In this document: positions 47,301-60,705 of the stretch, in pieces
Layout: each line of letters begins with the position of its first letter
Position numbering within the stretch: the stretch's first letter is position 1
NCBI GenBank assembly: GCA_963693285.1
Contig: OY848931.1
Location: forward strand, 1,989,001 to 2,053,000
Origin: Xestospongia muta
Lineage: Eukaryota; Porifera; Demospongiae; Haplosclerida; Petrosiidae
DNA: 64,000 bases
Reading direction: 5' to 3'
Notes under the pieces: model-generated
Told to the model about the DNA's origin: nothing
What the model saw: only the letters and a program-made list of their open reading frames with translations
Database searches by the model: none
Position numbers and translations under genes: made by a program

Positions 47301-50300
47301 ATCGAGAAATTGTTGAATTCCTTATATTGAATGGAGTAAGTTTGATTGCATGATCCTTGATAGTCATGTGATGATCATGTGATTTTAGGTAGATGTTAAT
47401 ATTAGAGGAGGTAGTCGTCAACGTACAGCACTTCATTATGCTAGTTTAGGAGGTTATGCTGACATCATTCAAATCTTATTGAGTGCAGGAGCTCATGAGT
47501 TTACCAGAGATGCCGGGGGATACACTCCTCTTAATCTTTGTCAAGGAGATGCTTGTCGTCTTTTACATACTGTATGTCTGTTAATATGTGTATGTATTTT
47601 ATTATTGTTGCTATAGAAACCAATGTCTCTATGTCTAGCTGTACAAAGTGGTAACATTGATCAGGTAAAGATAATACTTGAAGAGAGAGAATGTCATGAA
47701 GATGGAGATGGTGAAGATGATGTTATTAATCTACGTAATGATCAGACACATGCTCCATTACATTTAGCATTTATTCTAGGATCTATGTAAGTATGTGTCC
47801 ATTAATTTATCTACTTATACATCCATTAATTCATTTATTATTTGTTGTCATTCATCCATTTTTAAAGTATGGTAGAAGGAAATCCTGTGTATATGAGAAT
47901 TGAACTCAGGACCTTTAGAATACTTATCAGAGCTCTATTATCTTAGCCACCTGAACCTAAGAGAATGTGTAAGAAAATCCTAACCTAGTGAGACATCATA
48001 CAAGAGAGAGATAATCTGAGTTTACCCAACATAATATTTTGTACTTTTTATAAATTTATTTTCTTCTCTTTCTTATTGACTCAACTCATAGAGCACTGAC
48101 AAATATTTCAATTGTCTTGAATTCAAATCATTACATTTTTTTCTTTATAATATAGTTACTGACATTTTATCCATTTAGGGATCTAGTACAGTTGTTAGTA
48201 TCATATGGTGCTAAAGTAGATATTCATGGTGGTAGTGATTCATGGACACCTTTGTTTTATGCTGCCATGTCAGGTGATTATCACATGACTAAAGTACAAG
48301 TGTCATGTGACATGTTATATATATACATATAGGTCACATTCATTTAGTGGAATTTCTATTATCAGTTGGTGCTAATCCTGAAGTATGACATATAGTGATA
48401 TAGTGTATGATTAGATGTATCTAATCACTGTAGGAGGAGGACAGTCAAGGTAGTACTGTGAGGGAGAGAGTGATAAAGGCAATAGAAGAGACTGAAGAAT
48501 GTATGACACGTCTTAAACAACGAGAAAGATCAGCTGTTAGTTTACACTACCTAAATACTAATAAATTAGTCTTGTTTGTTAACAATTATTTCAAATATGT
48601 TATTAAGATCTCTTATTTTATATGTAACTTAGAAATATCAGTTTAGTATCTCATGTTATCATTGACCTGTCTTCTTTATATCTGTTAGTCTGTTGTAGAT
48701 ACTAACCTTATTACAAGACTCTCTGTTAATATATTAAGACAGGTATATAAAGACTTGTATCTCATTGTAATTATTGATTTTAATTACAGGAGAGTTCCCC
48801 ATCTTGTTCTGTTGAAAATGAATTAGAATGGCAAAATTTAAAACTGACAAAATTAAAGGAGGTCTTATCTTTGTTGACCACACCCACTGAGAAAGTTGTG
48901 GCTGCTTTGAATGACAAGAATCTCTCAGAGTTTGTGTAAGACACTTCATATCTACCAGTATCTATTTTTACATGGTCATCCATTTTGTGTCTAACCATTA
49001 TCTTTCCATCTATCTAGTTCTCTATTAGAGTCAGACACAATATTACCTGACATATTACTGGGTAATAGACCAGTTTTAGTCCAGATCTGTGAGGATGGAT
49101 TATATGGTTTTGCTAAAGTTTTATTGGATCATGGAGCAAAAGTAATTAATTTGTAATAATAGATTAACATGTACATGTACATGTAGGTTTGTCTAGATGG
49201 TGCAGCCAATGAAATCCCTCTTATAGTGGCAGCCAGTAATGGTCACATCCCTTTATTAAAGTTATTAATAGAATATGGAGCTAATGTCAATGTCCAGGTT
49301 TGTATATTACATTATACTAATATAGGGTATATATCTCTTTATAATGTAGAGTTGTGATACATTAACTACTGCATTACATGAAGCTGCATCTACCAATGAT
49401 ATTGAAGTTGTTAAGTATTTATTATCTGTTGGTGCTGATATAACATTAGTTAATTTATCTGGTGAACAATCCTTTGATTGTACTACATTACCAGAGGTAC
49501 GCAAGTAAGTAGACTGTTTGTTTATCTATGTATCAATTAAGACTATTATCATCTAATTAATAAAATTAATTATATTTTATCTGTTTTATTTAATCCATTC
49601 AGTTCATTTGTCTATCCTATGTATTCATTCATCCATTCCTCCCATCTATTGATCCATTCATCTCATATATCCTCCCATTTATTGATCCATTCATCTCATC
49701 TATTCCATAGACTATTAGCTACTGGTATTGGTTGCTGTTATGGAGGATGATCAAACTGTTATATCTCATCTTGTATTAGAAGAGGGTGTGTCAGTTAATA
49801 CAGAATATTATCATAATGGTTATACAGCATTACATCAAGGATGTGAGGAAGGATATGATGACATTACACAATTACTAATTGAACTAGGAGCTGACATTAA
49901 CAAGAAGGTATGATAGTCATGTGATTAGTTTTGTCATCATGTGATTGTCACATGATTTGTATGGTACATAATGAAATCTCTAAAGGGACTCTGTATTAAG
50001 ACACTCTCACAATAAGGATACTGGTTCTAAAGTGTTAGAGGTTTCATTATACAATATCACATGATTGTAACATGTTTGTATTTTACATAATATCTGTTTA
50101 TAGGGTGGACTGTATCTACAGACTCCATTACATATAGCTAGTCAGGGAAACCATCTTGAAGTGGCAAAGATCCTTTTAAAACATGGAGCTAGAGTTGACA
50201 TTAAAGACTCTGATGGCCAGGTACAACTAGTCAAACCTGTTTTATCAACTAGTTTTTATATATTGTACAGGTACCCTTTGAAATTGCCTCAACAAACCAA

Positions 50301-50856
50301 ATGCGTAAAGTACTTGTAGAAGGTTGTCAACTCCACCCTCCTCCTCCTCCACCATCCTCCTCTTCAGAGGAGGGGGTGGAGTCTGAAGGCAAACTTTGTC
50401 TAATATGTATGGATAAAGTTATTAATACTATCATTTTACCATGTGGACATCAGGTTAATAACTACTTGTTTGGGGGTTGGTCCCTATAATATTTGTTATC
50501 AAATTATACTACTATTATAGACAGCAATAATAATAATAATAGTCAACATGATAGTTACCTTGTTATATGATATGTGTTTAGTAATACATTGTTATGTTAA
50601 CAAGATAGTTAATACATTAGATATGTGTTCATATAATATAGTACTATTATATTAACAAATTACTATATATAGGGTATTTAATTTTTCCTGAAGGTCAATT
50701 CAAAAATAGATCATGTATTACTGATTATAGCAGCCCCTAGATCAATGTTATGTTATTTTTCTTTTGTAGGCATTCTGTACTGACTGTGTAACTCAAATTA
50801 CACAATGTGCACTGGATAGACAATCTATTAGAGAAGTCATTCCTATTTTTAAATGA
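44398..50856 (+). pseudogene. FHA-ANK-RING gene, P4 copy, two frameshifts
   Basis: All 20 exons of the P2 gene are present with conserved splice sites (44398-44514, 44574-44748, 45693-46342 ... 50271-50453, 50770-50856). Two exons have broken frames. Exon 3 is one base short in the FHA-like segment (GGTAGGAGGGTG for GGTCCAGAGGGTG, near 45817). Exon 17 (49711-49907) lacks 11 bases (AACAATAGACT) near 49727. The RING is unchanged and also ends QCALD. The decay looks recent. Confidence 0.88.
47880..47958 (-). repeat. tRNA-derived SINE-like relic, P4
   Basis: Same antisense element in intron 8 as at 22895-22980, nearly identical. Confidence 0.45.
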
Positions 50857-51363
50857 ACTCCTCCTCAATTTTTAATAATTATTTTTGACAAAATGTTTTG
50901 TTGGGCTCTAGTTTAAAAAGAATAAGTATCATTATTTTTTTGATAGAAGATATGAGAATGAGTATGACTAATTGAGAAGAATTAATACAATTATTATTAG
51001 TAATGATAGGAGGTATACACATCATGAAATGAGGAATAAAGAATGAAATGAAAATAACAAGTTTATTGGCCAATAACACAAAAACAACAGCAATGGTACA
51101 TTTACAGAAAACACGTGATACATGACATACTCATGCATGGTATATAACATTAAACTTATAAATGATAATAAACTGAATAATTAAAGGGAGCTGTGCCAAT
51201 CATTTGCTAATGCCAGGGGGAATTCACTACTTTATAGCCACATTGGACTACTTTAATTAATTGGATTTCAGCTGGAGTCTGTAGTGACCATCACTTGACA
51301 GACCAGTTTACAAAACTTGTTTGGTCAATTTAAGGACAATACTGGGTTGCTGAGTAAAACTTT

Positions 51364-53336
51364 TCATTTGAGTGTTGACAGTCCATTGGGTGGTATTTGT
51401 AAGAGGGTAGTAATAAAATTGAGGTATCTTTTTCTTTCCTTGGCCTCACATCTGTTGTGTTGTTCAGCAAAAACTAGATCACTGACATCCTATTAAAATA
51501 AATAAAAAACATAATTTTGTCCTAAAAAATATAGTAATTATAACATTAAATTAGCCAGTAAATAGTAAACACATGAAGATACATGTATGTGTGTGTGTGT
51601 GTGTGTGTGACTGTACCTCTTCTTCATCACTGTCATCTATATCTCCATTGATTTTTATCCCATGATCAAGTTTTCTGTTCACATGATGAGAATTGAGTCC
51701 TGTCTCCTTCCCTTTATCAGCATCACCATTAACAAGAGGAGCAATGTCTGGTCCCATATTCTCTTCTACCTTACGCCATTTTGGTGTTATGATTTCTTTG
51801 TATTCTAGCTTTTCTAGTCGAAATATAGATATAATGGATTGAGGTATTACAATGCAGTCAATGTCATATTGAGGAGTTGTGACCCCTTTCTTCTTCTTGG
51901 ATAACAAGGTGGGTGTAGCTGGATGTGAGGAGTCTTCATAGCAGGTAGAAGTGTTAGCTGAGTGTCTTTTACGAGGCAAACCTAGTTACCAGACATTATC
52001 ATAATTGTATTATCAATATACTGTGTACATAATTTATTTGGCTCAATATAGAGATAACATACAAATATACTTGTTTTCAAAAGGAAATGAATATAATTAA
52101 TTCATAATAAACAATAAATAACAATTTATTTTGAAGTATGACTATTTCATTTAGTGATAAATTTATTACTTACCTTTGCTGTTTCTGTCAGTGGGTGTGT
52201 CCAGTGGTGATGGAGAAAGTGAGAATGATCTGCTCCTCTCTAATCCTATAAGAGTACAGTGACAAGATGATACAAGTGTAATGAACACACTTACTTAATA
52301 AAGGTCTGTTCAGTGGTGTGTGGTCAAATGAAGGAAGATAACTAGCAGCCTTTCTTCGCTTGGAAAGTGGAAGAGAAGCATAAGAATGTTCCTGTAGTAC
52401 TTGATGTATTGCAGTATCTAGCCAGAGACTAGATGGAATATCTAATAAAGACAAACACAGTTATTAACATAGGATGTGTTTTCAATATTCAGTAATTATG
52501 ACAACAAGTTATTACAAATAAACCACAACATTACTATAGAAGATCTACATGTTATATATGTACATCAGATAACTGATAATGAACACAATATGTCACACTA
52601 CAGTTAAGACTCTACACACAACAATGTAAATACCTAACATATATTACTATTACAACTCAATAACCTATTACATCCCTTATTAAAGGAAGAACCTCTTTAG
52701 ATTAAACAAATGTAGGAAGATAACACATTCTACAACCTAGTACCCTGTTAATAATATTACCTGCTGGTTGTGATAAAAATGGATGATAAGATGAATTCAG
52801 TCAAGTTTTATCATTATCCTCCTTCCTTGGTCCTTGTTTTCTCTCTTTCCTCATCTGTACAAGTTTCCTCTGAGGGGCATGACGAAGACCTTGAGTTCTT
52901 GCACACGTAATGTTTCCTTCATCCATCAATAGAACTGGGAAGGGGTACCCTAAAATATCTCTGACTTGTAATGGATGTGTCATCAGAGAGGGGTTTGAAA
53001 GAAGCATCTGTTGTGCCTGACAATGACAAGGTGTACTAGAGACACCATTAGATGGAACTTTGGATGACTTTAAAATAGAAGCTGGCCCAGAAAGAGTTGA
53101 CCATTTCCTCATTTATGAGTCTATAATGTATGTCCATTTTGAAGTCCACGCACACAAGGTACTGTGAATGGGTTATGAGCCATAAATTGAAAGTTTCTTT
53201 GGGTGGCTGTGACTGGATTAACGAGTCTAACTGGAATAGTTTCTGGTTGAGAGTGGTGATCTGATGATGGAACCACGCCCATTGAGACCCTAACTTTGTA
53301 CGATCAGTTTCCCATTGTTGTTTAAGAGCTTCTCTC
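51364..53336 (-). pseudogene. KANSL1-like gene, P4 copy, decayed
   Basis: Exons match the 26354-28531 gene: about 53112-52761, 52441-52295, 52245-52174, 51981-51617, 51489-51364. An upstream segment (from 53336) reads REALKQQWETD and SQWAWFHHQI, like the helical Trp segment before the Arg-rich part of KANSL1, but the frame is broken before 53112. TGA replaces CGA at 52801-52803, and a deletion near 51404-51411 removes most of the last exon, leaving a short altered tail (stop 51364-51366). The PEHE exon itself is open (YDIDCIVIPQS, with Asn to Cys). Confidence 0.75.
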
Positions 53337-53709
53337 CTACAGAAAAGTCAATAGACAACAACAACATGTTAACACTAAGTGTAAATCCATTGAGACTACA
53401 TAGGAATAGATTCATTCAAGACACAGAACATGAGATCATGTTATCAATGCAGTGGGTGTACATTTCAAATGACTTAATAACAACATGCTACACTATTATA
53501 TATTCATTATAGAACATGAGATCACATTATCAAACACGTTATCAAAGTACTGGTACATGACCTGATAACAGTATCCTACATCATATACTAGTATAATAAT
53601 CTCTCTATATATTTCTAGTTATTACTAATAATTAATACAGCTTGATTCTGCACAGCTCTCATTAATATACACTGTATATACTACTCCATTATCATGTGTT
53701 ACATATAGA
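53337..53709. other. AT-rich spacer between KANSL1-like and ANK-ROCO P5
   Basis: No gene is supported. The phrase AGAACATGAGATCA occurs at about 53426 and 53512, followed in both places by similar TTATCA-containing sequence: a short direct repeat of unknown origin. Confidence 0.4.
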
Positions 53710-55106
53710 CTATGAACTTACAGGTAATGACCATCTCCTTTTAGTACTGGAATCTATGTCGTTGTCTGATCTCACTTTCCTTTTATAAGGTCTCCTTCCT
53801 GCTAGTTCCTTGACATGTGGTCTAGTTGATTGGTCATGTGACTCCAATTCAATGTCATGTAATCTTGGAGGTTGTTGTTTGGTAATACTAGTAGTAGTAT
53901 CATCATCATAGTCAGAGTTATCCTCCTCATCTGTTCTCTTCTCTCTTCGCTTTTTGATGGATGATAAAAATCCAAGTTCTCTTCTTATAGCTTTAGTCCA
54001 TTCATCTTGAAGGACATTAGAGGCAGCAGCAAAACTACCACCTACTTTGTTTAAACTTGTTAAGAATTTACTGAAATATTCTTGTAATTCAGTGGGACTT
54101 CTCTTAAAATTCATTCCAGCCTGGAATTCATCCAAAATATCATCAAATGTTGCTGTCCTTTGTACTCCACTACTAATGAGACCAACAGCTAACATTTCAG
54201 CAGCTAGTTTTGGTAAGGATGTTTTTGGTAAACTAGTTAAATCAGCATAGTTCTTTGTGAGAACTTTCCTGATAATTCTCCTCATTTCACTGACATTAAT
54301 ATCTATATTAGTGTATGACAGAATAGAACATTATATCAACATTAATTACCAGTATTTATTGTTTGAGAAGAGGATTGGTCTTTGACGATAACATCTTGTG
54401 ACACTACAATAGTTTCTAAAATACTAAATTATTTCCTATTAACAGCATACCTGATCTCACTTTCCTTTTATAAGGTCTCCCTCCTGCTGGTTCCTTACCA
54501 TGTGGTCTAGTTGATTGCTCATGTGACTCTAATTCAATGTCATGTGATCTTGGAGGTTGTCGTTTGGTAATACTAGTAGTAGTATTATCATCATAGTCAG
54601 AGTTATCCTCCTCATCTGTTCTCTGTCTCTTGTGTTGTCTTCTCTCTTTACTTTTTGATGTTGGATGATAGAAATCCAGTTCTCTTCTTATAGCTTTAGT
54701 CCATTCATCTTGAAGGACACTAGAGGCAGCAGCAAAACTACCACCTACTTTGTTTAAACTTGTTAGGAATTTACTGAAATATTCTTGTAATTCAGTGGGA
54801 CTTCTCTTAAAATTCATTCCAGCCTGGAATTCATCCATAATATCATCAAACGTTCCTGTCCTTTGTACTCCACTACTAATGAGACCAACAGCTAACATTT
54901 CAGCAGCTAGTTTTGGTAAGGACATTTTTGGTAAACTAGTTAAATCAGCATAGTTCTTTGTGAGAACTTTCTTGATCATTCTCTTCATTTCACTGACATT
55001 AATATCTATATTTGAGTATGACAGAATAGAACATTATATCAACATTAATTACCAGTATTTATTGTTTGAGAAGAGGATTGGTCTTTGACAATAACATCTT
55101 GTGACA
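53710..55106 (-). repeat. Duplicated two-exon tail cassette
   Basis: The exon pair 55106-55053 plus 55005-54451 is repeated as 54403-54350 plus 54302-53710. The introns are equally similar, so this is a direct genomic duplication of about 700 bp. The second copy ends in its own stop (SLPVSS) and lacks the HPTSK segment. Confidence 0.88.
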
Positions 55107-58100
55107 CTACAATAGTTTCTAAAATACTAAATTATTTCTTATTAAGAACACACCTGATGTTGGAAATTTCTTAACCAGTTTTTGAGGTATTTTTACTTTC
55201 ATCTGTGGAATTATACCTTTCGATGAAATAGGGTGTACAAAATGTTCATCAGGAACAGTATTTAAAATATCTGGAGTAGCTGTAAAATAGAAAATACACA
55301 TTAACAATGTTCTAGTTACAAATGTACAGTATTCTTGATGTTATTATAACTGTCATAGTCCAGGTAGCTTTGACTATAATCAAAGAAAGCTTCAACATAA
55401 TTTTCAAGAGATATTATGTCATACAAATCTATAACAATCATACTGTACTCTTGTGAGATAATGATCTCTTTACATGATCTGTACAATAAACCTCTCATTG
55501 GATGAGTAACTATATAATATTGCTAGATATTGGATTGATCTTGATTGTATTTGATTTGTCCTTTGGACTCACTCAAATACAGCACACACTCATCTAATAT
55601 ACAGCCATATTGGACAGTTATCCATCCAATAACACATATTTATTAGTTCAGGAGAACAAGTCTGGCAGTATCCTTTCTCTATGTCATCAGTAAATTCATG
55701 TAAAAATGATTTTAACAAAGCAGTTCTTACCTAATGTATTTGTAAGGATCACTTCATTCATACTATCATTAACTTCAGTTACACTAGAGGACTCTATTAA
55801 AGATAATACTCAATACTACTATACAGTATATTAATAAGTAGTACCTTGAGATTGAGTACATAGTACTACTTCACTTGATACACTAGTAGTAGTGAGCTCT
55901 GATATCTAGTAAGTGTTACATAGTATGTAATGAATACAAGGGAAGAGAGAATATACCTTTGTTGACCACACCAGGTGTCTTCTCTCTTGTAAAGACATAA
56001 CATAATCAGATAACACACACTCTGCTGCTATGCCTTTTTCATTAACTACAGCAGGATGAGAAGGAAGTGTGTGATACTCAGGACAGGAACAAGGAAAGCC
56101 AAAGAAGTGATGAGATTTGTAAGTGTAGTGTAGTGATTGTGTGACTGTCTCTAGACCTCTGTGTAGTGTGGAGATAATCTGTTTACAGAGAACATCTAAT
56201 GTTAACTCTGGTGTCAGATTGTCTCTTCTGTTTACCCAAACTTCAAGATAAGTAGCTCGACTAATAAGAGTGACACAATCATAACATTTACCAACTTTAA
56301 AGGTAATCTTGTTACGATGATGCACAATCTTATCATTTAACTTCCACTCTAGCTCTGATTTAGATGTTTGACTGAGGAGATAAACTATTAGACAACAGAA
56401 CACACCCACAGGAGTGTACCCACACTCAAAATAGATTGTCAAAGGAGCAGGACAAATGAACTGATCTCTTTGTTCCTCTTCAACTGGAGCAGGTTTTAGA
56501 GCACAAGGCATAAAGTAATAGTTCTCAGTCTTACGACCAACTTTGATCTTCATAGGACCAGCTACAATATGTAGATGTTTTAATAGTGATACTAGTCTGG
56601 TGGGTGTAAGAGGATCTCCTTTCCTGGAAGAAAGCTGTTTTACATGTGACTCACTAAATCGGCCATTATCACGAAACTCTTTTTCAGATGAGGCACTTCC
56701 TAACTCTTTAAAAGTAAAACATGATGTGATGAGTTGTGTAATTCTGTTGAATACAAGTTGGAGGTCAGTGATGACAATATTTCCTAGTCCCTCTACCTCT
56801 GGATAATGCATAATAACACCCACTCTGTGATGTAAAAACCAGAGAACAGATTTGAAGTCTTCTCTGTCTTTGATTCCACAATCCTTAGCCATTTTATAAC
56901 ATGTATCTAGTAGATGAATAGGCTTCTTACTCTTTCGTAATTTTAGACTAAAGGCACACCAAGAAGCAGGAACAGGTAACTTATGAAACTTGTTGAAAAT
57001 AACTCTGTGGAGTAGAGAACGTAACTCTTCTATTTCCTTTTCATCATTTCTTGTGTCAAGAGGAAAAATGGCTTTATCTGGAGTTGAATATTGTACAAGA
57101 TCTTCTCCAAATAGTTCACCACTGGCCTGTATCTTCAGTTTAAGATGGTTGTTGACTGAATCCACTTTAGCTTGAGCTTCAGCTTCATTTGGAAAACAGT
57201 CTCTGTGAGTAGCTATGAGGAATGCAGCAGGTTCTGACTCATCCTTCAATGGTACTTCATCAAAACTCCATCCAATAGTATTTTGTCTCAAACAAGCTAT
57301 ACTAGCTAGAGAACGAAAGATGACCTCTTCATGAGTGAGGGATGTTTGGTAAGGTTTTGAATCACCACTAGATGACCGATATGTAATTTCATAACGACTT
57401 GTCAAGTCTATTGTTAGATCAAAAACAAGTAGATTGATAGCTGGACCAGTGATAAGAGCTGGTAACATTTCATGGAACTCAGGCTGTCCTCCAGTATCAA
57501 TGATATGTAACATGGCATGATTGTCTTTGGTGGTTTGTTGAGATCTCTCTTCATAAACCTTCCACTTTTTTACTGGAATTTTCTCTACAAATTCTGAGAG
57601 AGAATTAGTGCCTTTTTTATATTCTGTTCCAGTGGTTTCATCCTTTTCAAAAAGTTGCTCATTGGTATCTTCAATTTCTTCTTCTGCTTTTTCAACTAAA
57701 TTTCCCATTTCCTCTGTGTTCTCTTGTCCTTTTGTTGTGTTCACTTCAATATCACTATAACTATCACTACTGTCCTCTTCTAATTCACATGTATAGTCAC
57801 ATTTGATGTCAATGTCATTACTTGCTCTATCTGATGTCACAGTACTTGAAGATGGACTGCTATTGAATTGAATGATTTCACTACTAGTAAGAAGACGATG
57901 ACTTCTCGTAGTGCTAGTTAAAATATTATCATATATTAAAACAGCTTCTTCATCTAGATCTTGTGTCCTCCATTCTGTGGTAACTACTGCATTATGTTGT
58001 TGTAGTTTACGAAATGAGTCAACTTGTATGGCTGCATCAACCACACCAGTACTAAGAGAAGGTTCTGTAAGAGACTCATTGAGTAATCTCTTCTTCAAAG

Positions 58101-60603
58101 TACTCTTACCGGCACCAGGTGGTCCTGTTAGGATACACTTGACAACACATAAAATTGCTATTTCACTAGCACGATGTGCCTTTTGACGTTTGGAAATAAT
58201 TGCTTTCATTGATGCAACTAGGGCTGGATTGCCAAATATATTTACGGCAGTAATATTACTGTCTTTCTCTACCACAAGATGTTCCACAATTTCTAAATAA
58301 TGAAACAGAAATGCTAAATGGAGTGGTCTCTGATGATAATAATTCTCAGCTTCAATATTACATTGAGGGTGATCGGTTAGTATTTTGACAATTTCAAAGT
58401 GACCTTTTTTACAAGCTATGTGTAATGGAGTGTTACCATCGTTATCTTTAGAAGTAATATCACAAGCTTTCTTTACTATAAGATGTTGTACAACGTGTAC
58501 ATTACCAGACAAACATGCTTTATGAAGTGGTCTCTGCTTGCTATTATTCTCAGCTTCAATATTACATTGAGGGTGATCAGTTAGAATTTCGACAATTTCA
58601 AAGTGACCTTTTTTACATGCTATGTGTAATGGAGTGTTACTGTCGTTATCTTTAGAAGTAATATCACAAGCTTTCTCTACTATAAGATGTCGTACAATGC
58701 TCATATTTTGAGACTGACATGCCAAATGGAGTGGTCTCTGCTTACAATTATTCTCAGCTTCAATATTACATTGAGGGTGATCAGACAGTATTTTGACAAT
58801 TTTAAGGCGACTCTTTTTACATGCTATGTGTAATGGAGTGTTACCATCATTATCTTTACAAGTAATATCACACGCTTTCTCTACCACAAGATGTCGTATA
58901 ATGTCTACATTTCCAGACAGACATACTTTATGAAGTGGTGTCTGCTTGTCCATACCCTTAGCTTCAATATTACATTGAGGGTGATTAGTTAGTATTTTGA
59001 CAATTTCAAAGTGACCCTTTACACATGCTATGTGTAGTGGAGTGTTACTATAGTCATCTTTAGCAGTAACATTATGCCCTTTCTTTACCATAAGATGTCG
59101 CACAATGTCTATATTTCCAGATTGACATGCTAAGTAGAGTGGTTTTTGGTTGTCATGATTCTCAGCTTCAATATTACATTGAGGGTGATCAGTTAGTATT
59201 TTGACAATTTCAGAGTGACCTTTTTCACATGCTATGTGTAATGGAGTATTGCAAGGATATATCTGAAGTTTAAGGTTAATATCAAATACTCCAATATTAA
59301 CAAGATACTCGGTAACATCTACACAACCCAATTCTACAGCCTCATGTAGTGGATAATCTGCCTCAATGATATCTCTTATAACAGTGTCATTATTAGAGAA
59401 AATTGGTTGATCTTCCTCAAGTCTCCTTGTTAAATATTCCTTGATACCAATCTTTCTAACTAACAGTTCAATCATTGATCCTGGTACTTTATCTTCTGCT
59501 GACTTGATACATTGATGTATGCCATCAACACTAACCTTCTCTCTCAATAACATAACTACTTCTTTATGTCCCTGACAAAGTGCATAATGAAGTGGTTGAT
59601 GTCCTGTATTGTCTAATACTTCAAGATTACATTGTGGTTTAGAAGATAGATATTCTACTACTGATAAATGACCATTATTACATGCGTTATGTATTGGAGT
59701 GTATCCTTTGTCATCTGATACATTGATATCACAATCCCTTCCATCAAGAAGAGCCTTGATAATTTCCAAATAACCAAACCCAGCAGCATGATGTAATGGA
59801 TACATTCCACAGTTATTACTTCTAGTCTCACAGTTACATTGAGGTTGACTGAGGAGATATTGAACTATTGGTAGATGACCATACTCAATAGCTCTATGTA
59901 GAGGAGTGTATGCCTCACTATCTAAACCATTTACATCACATCCTACCTCATTAACAAGGTACTGTATTATATCTAGATCACCTGATCTAGCTACTAGATG
60001 AAGGAGAGGAGAACTACTGTCTTTCCATTGAATAATGGTGTTAGTTTTAAAAATTTGTTTTGCTAAATACACGTGGTTTTGTTGACGTACTCTTGTCATG
60101 AAATCTTTAAATGATATTGCTCTCAATAATATTGTCATTTTATCCCAATTTGGTGCCACTTTAATACACTGATATACATCATCAGGATCCAATATATAGT
60201 CAGGATTAGTACATATCAATGATACAATGTTACTATGACCATTTCTATTGGCAAAATAAAGAGGGGTTTTCCCTTGATAATTTTGTAGGCTGAAGTCAAA
60301 ATCATCATTATGGGAATGCATTAGAAACTCCACAAATTCTTTCTTTCCAGCACCACATGCCAAATGAAGTGGTGTGGAACCTTCATTATTACGTAAGTAA
60401 CCACAACTAACGATTTCAGAAGTGGTAATGAGATACTGTAATACGTCTAATCCACAGTGGTATGAACTGCAACACAAGTGAAAGAGCGTATTCCCTTGAT
60501 CATCACGTACCCAAGGAGATGTACCACGTGTAATAAGTCTCTTAACAAGATCTAGATCACCTTTAGAACAGGCATCACAAATTTCTACTGTTGACTGTTC
60601 CAT
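53710..60603 (-). CDS. ANK-ROCO (ankyrin-Roc-COR with helical death-fold-like tail), P5, intact
   Basis: Eight exons, all in phase: 60603-55957, 55905-55845, 55793-55731, 55279-55154, 55106-55053, 55005-54451, 54403-54350, 54302-53710 (6153 bases, 2050 residues). Ankyrin repeats fill residues about 5-790 and include five 68-residue double-repeats. Roc starts near 815: P-loop GPPGAGKST at about 827, an acidic insert of about 170 residues, switch II DTGGQPEF at about 1036, and G4-like THRD at about 1132. COR covers about 1160-1545. The tail has two copies of a helical domain (LTKNYADLTSLPK .. LQEYFSKFLTSLNKVGG), each followed by an acidic then Lys/Arg-rich stretch (GGRPYKRK). The domain resembles a CARD or other death fold but is not firmly assigned. 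Family knowledge: Roc binds GTP and COR dimerises. A role in cell-death or immune signalling is inferred. The divergent partner is the RING gene at 60706. Confidence 0.9.
58270..59270 (-). repeat. 204-bp coding tandem repeats (ankyrin double-repeats), P5
   Basis: Five 68-residue units (TPLHIACKKGHFEIVKILTD then KQRPLHKACLSGNV), two fewer than in P3. That matches the roughly 400-base difference in length of exon 1. The units are less alike than those of P3. Confidence 0.85.
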
Positions 60604-60705
60604 TGTCTCCTATAGTCTTGAGAGGGTGTGTTTTCTTTCAGTTTAATATTCTCTTTATAATGCCCACCTGATTAAGTTGACCCTGCAAACTGCAAAAGTG
60701 CAAAG
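60604..60705. promoter_or_regulatory. Bidirectional promoter spacer, P5
   Basis: 102 bp between divergent ATGs. CTCTTTATAATGCCCACC places TATAA at 60656-60660, near the middle. It is conserved with the four other spacers. Confidence 0.55.
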
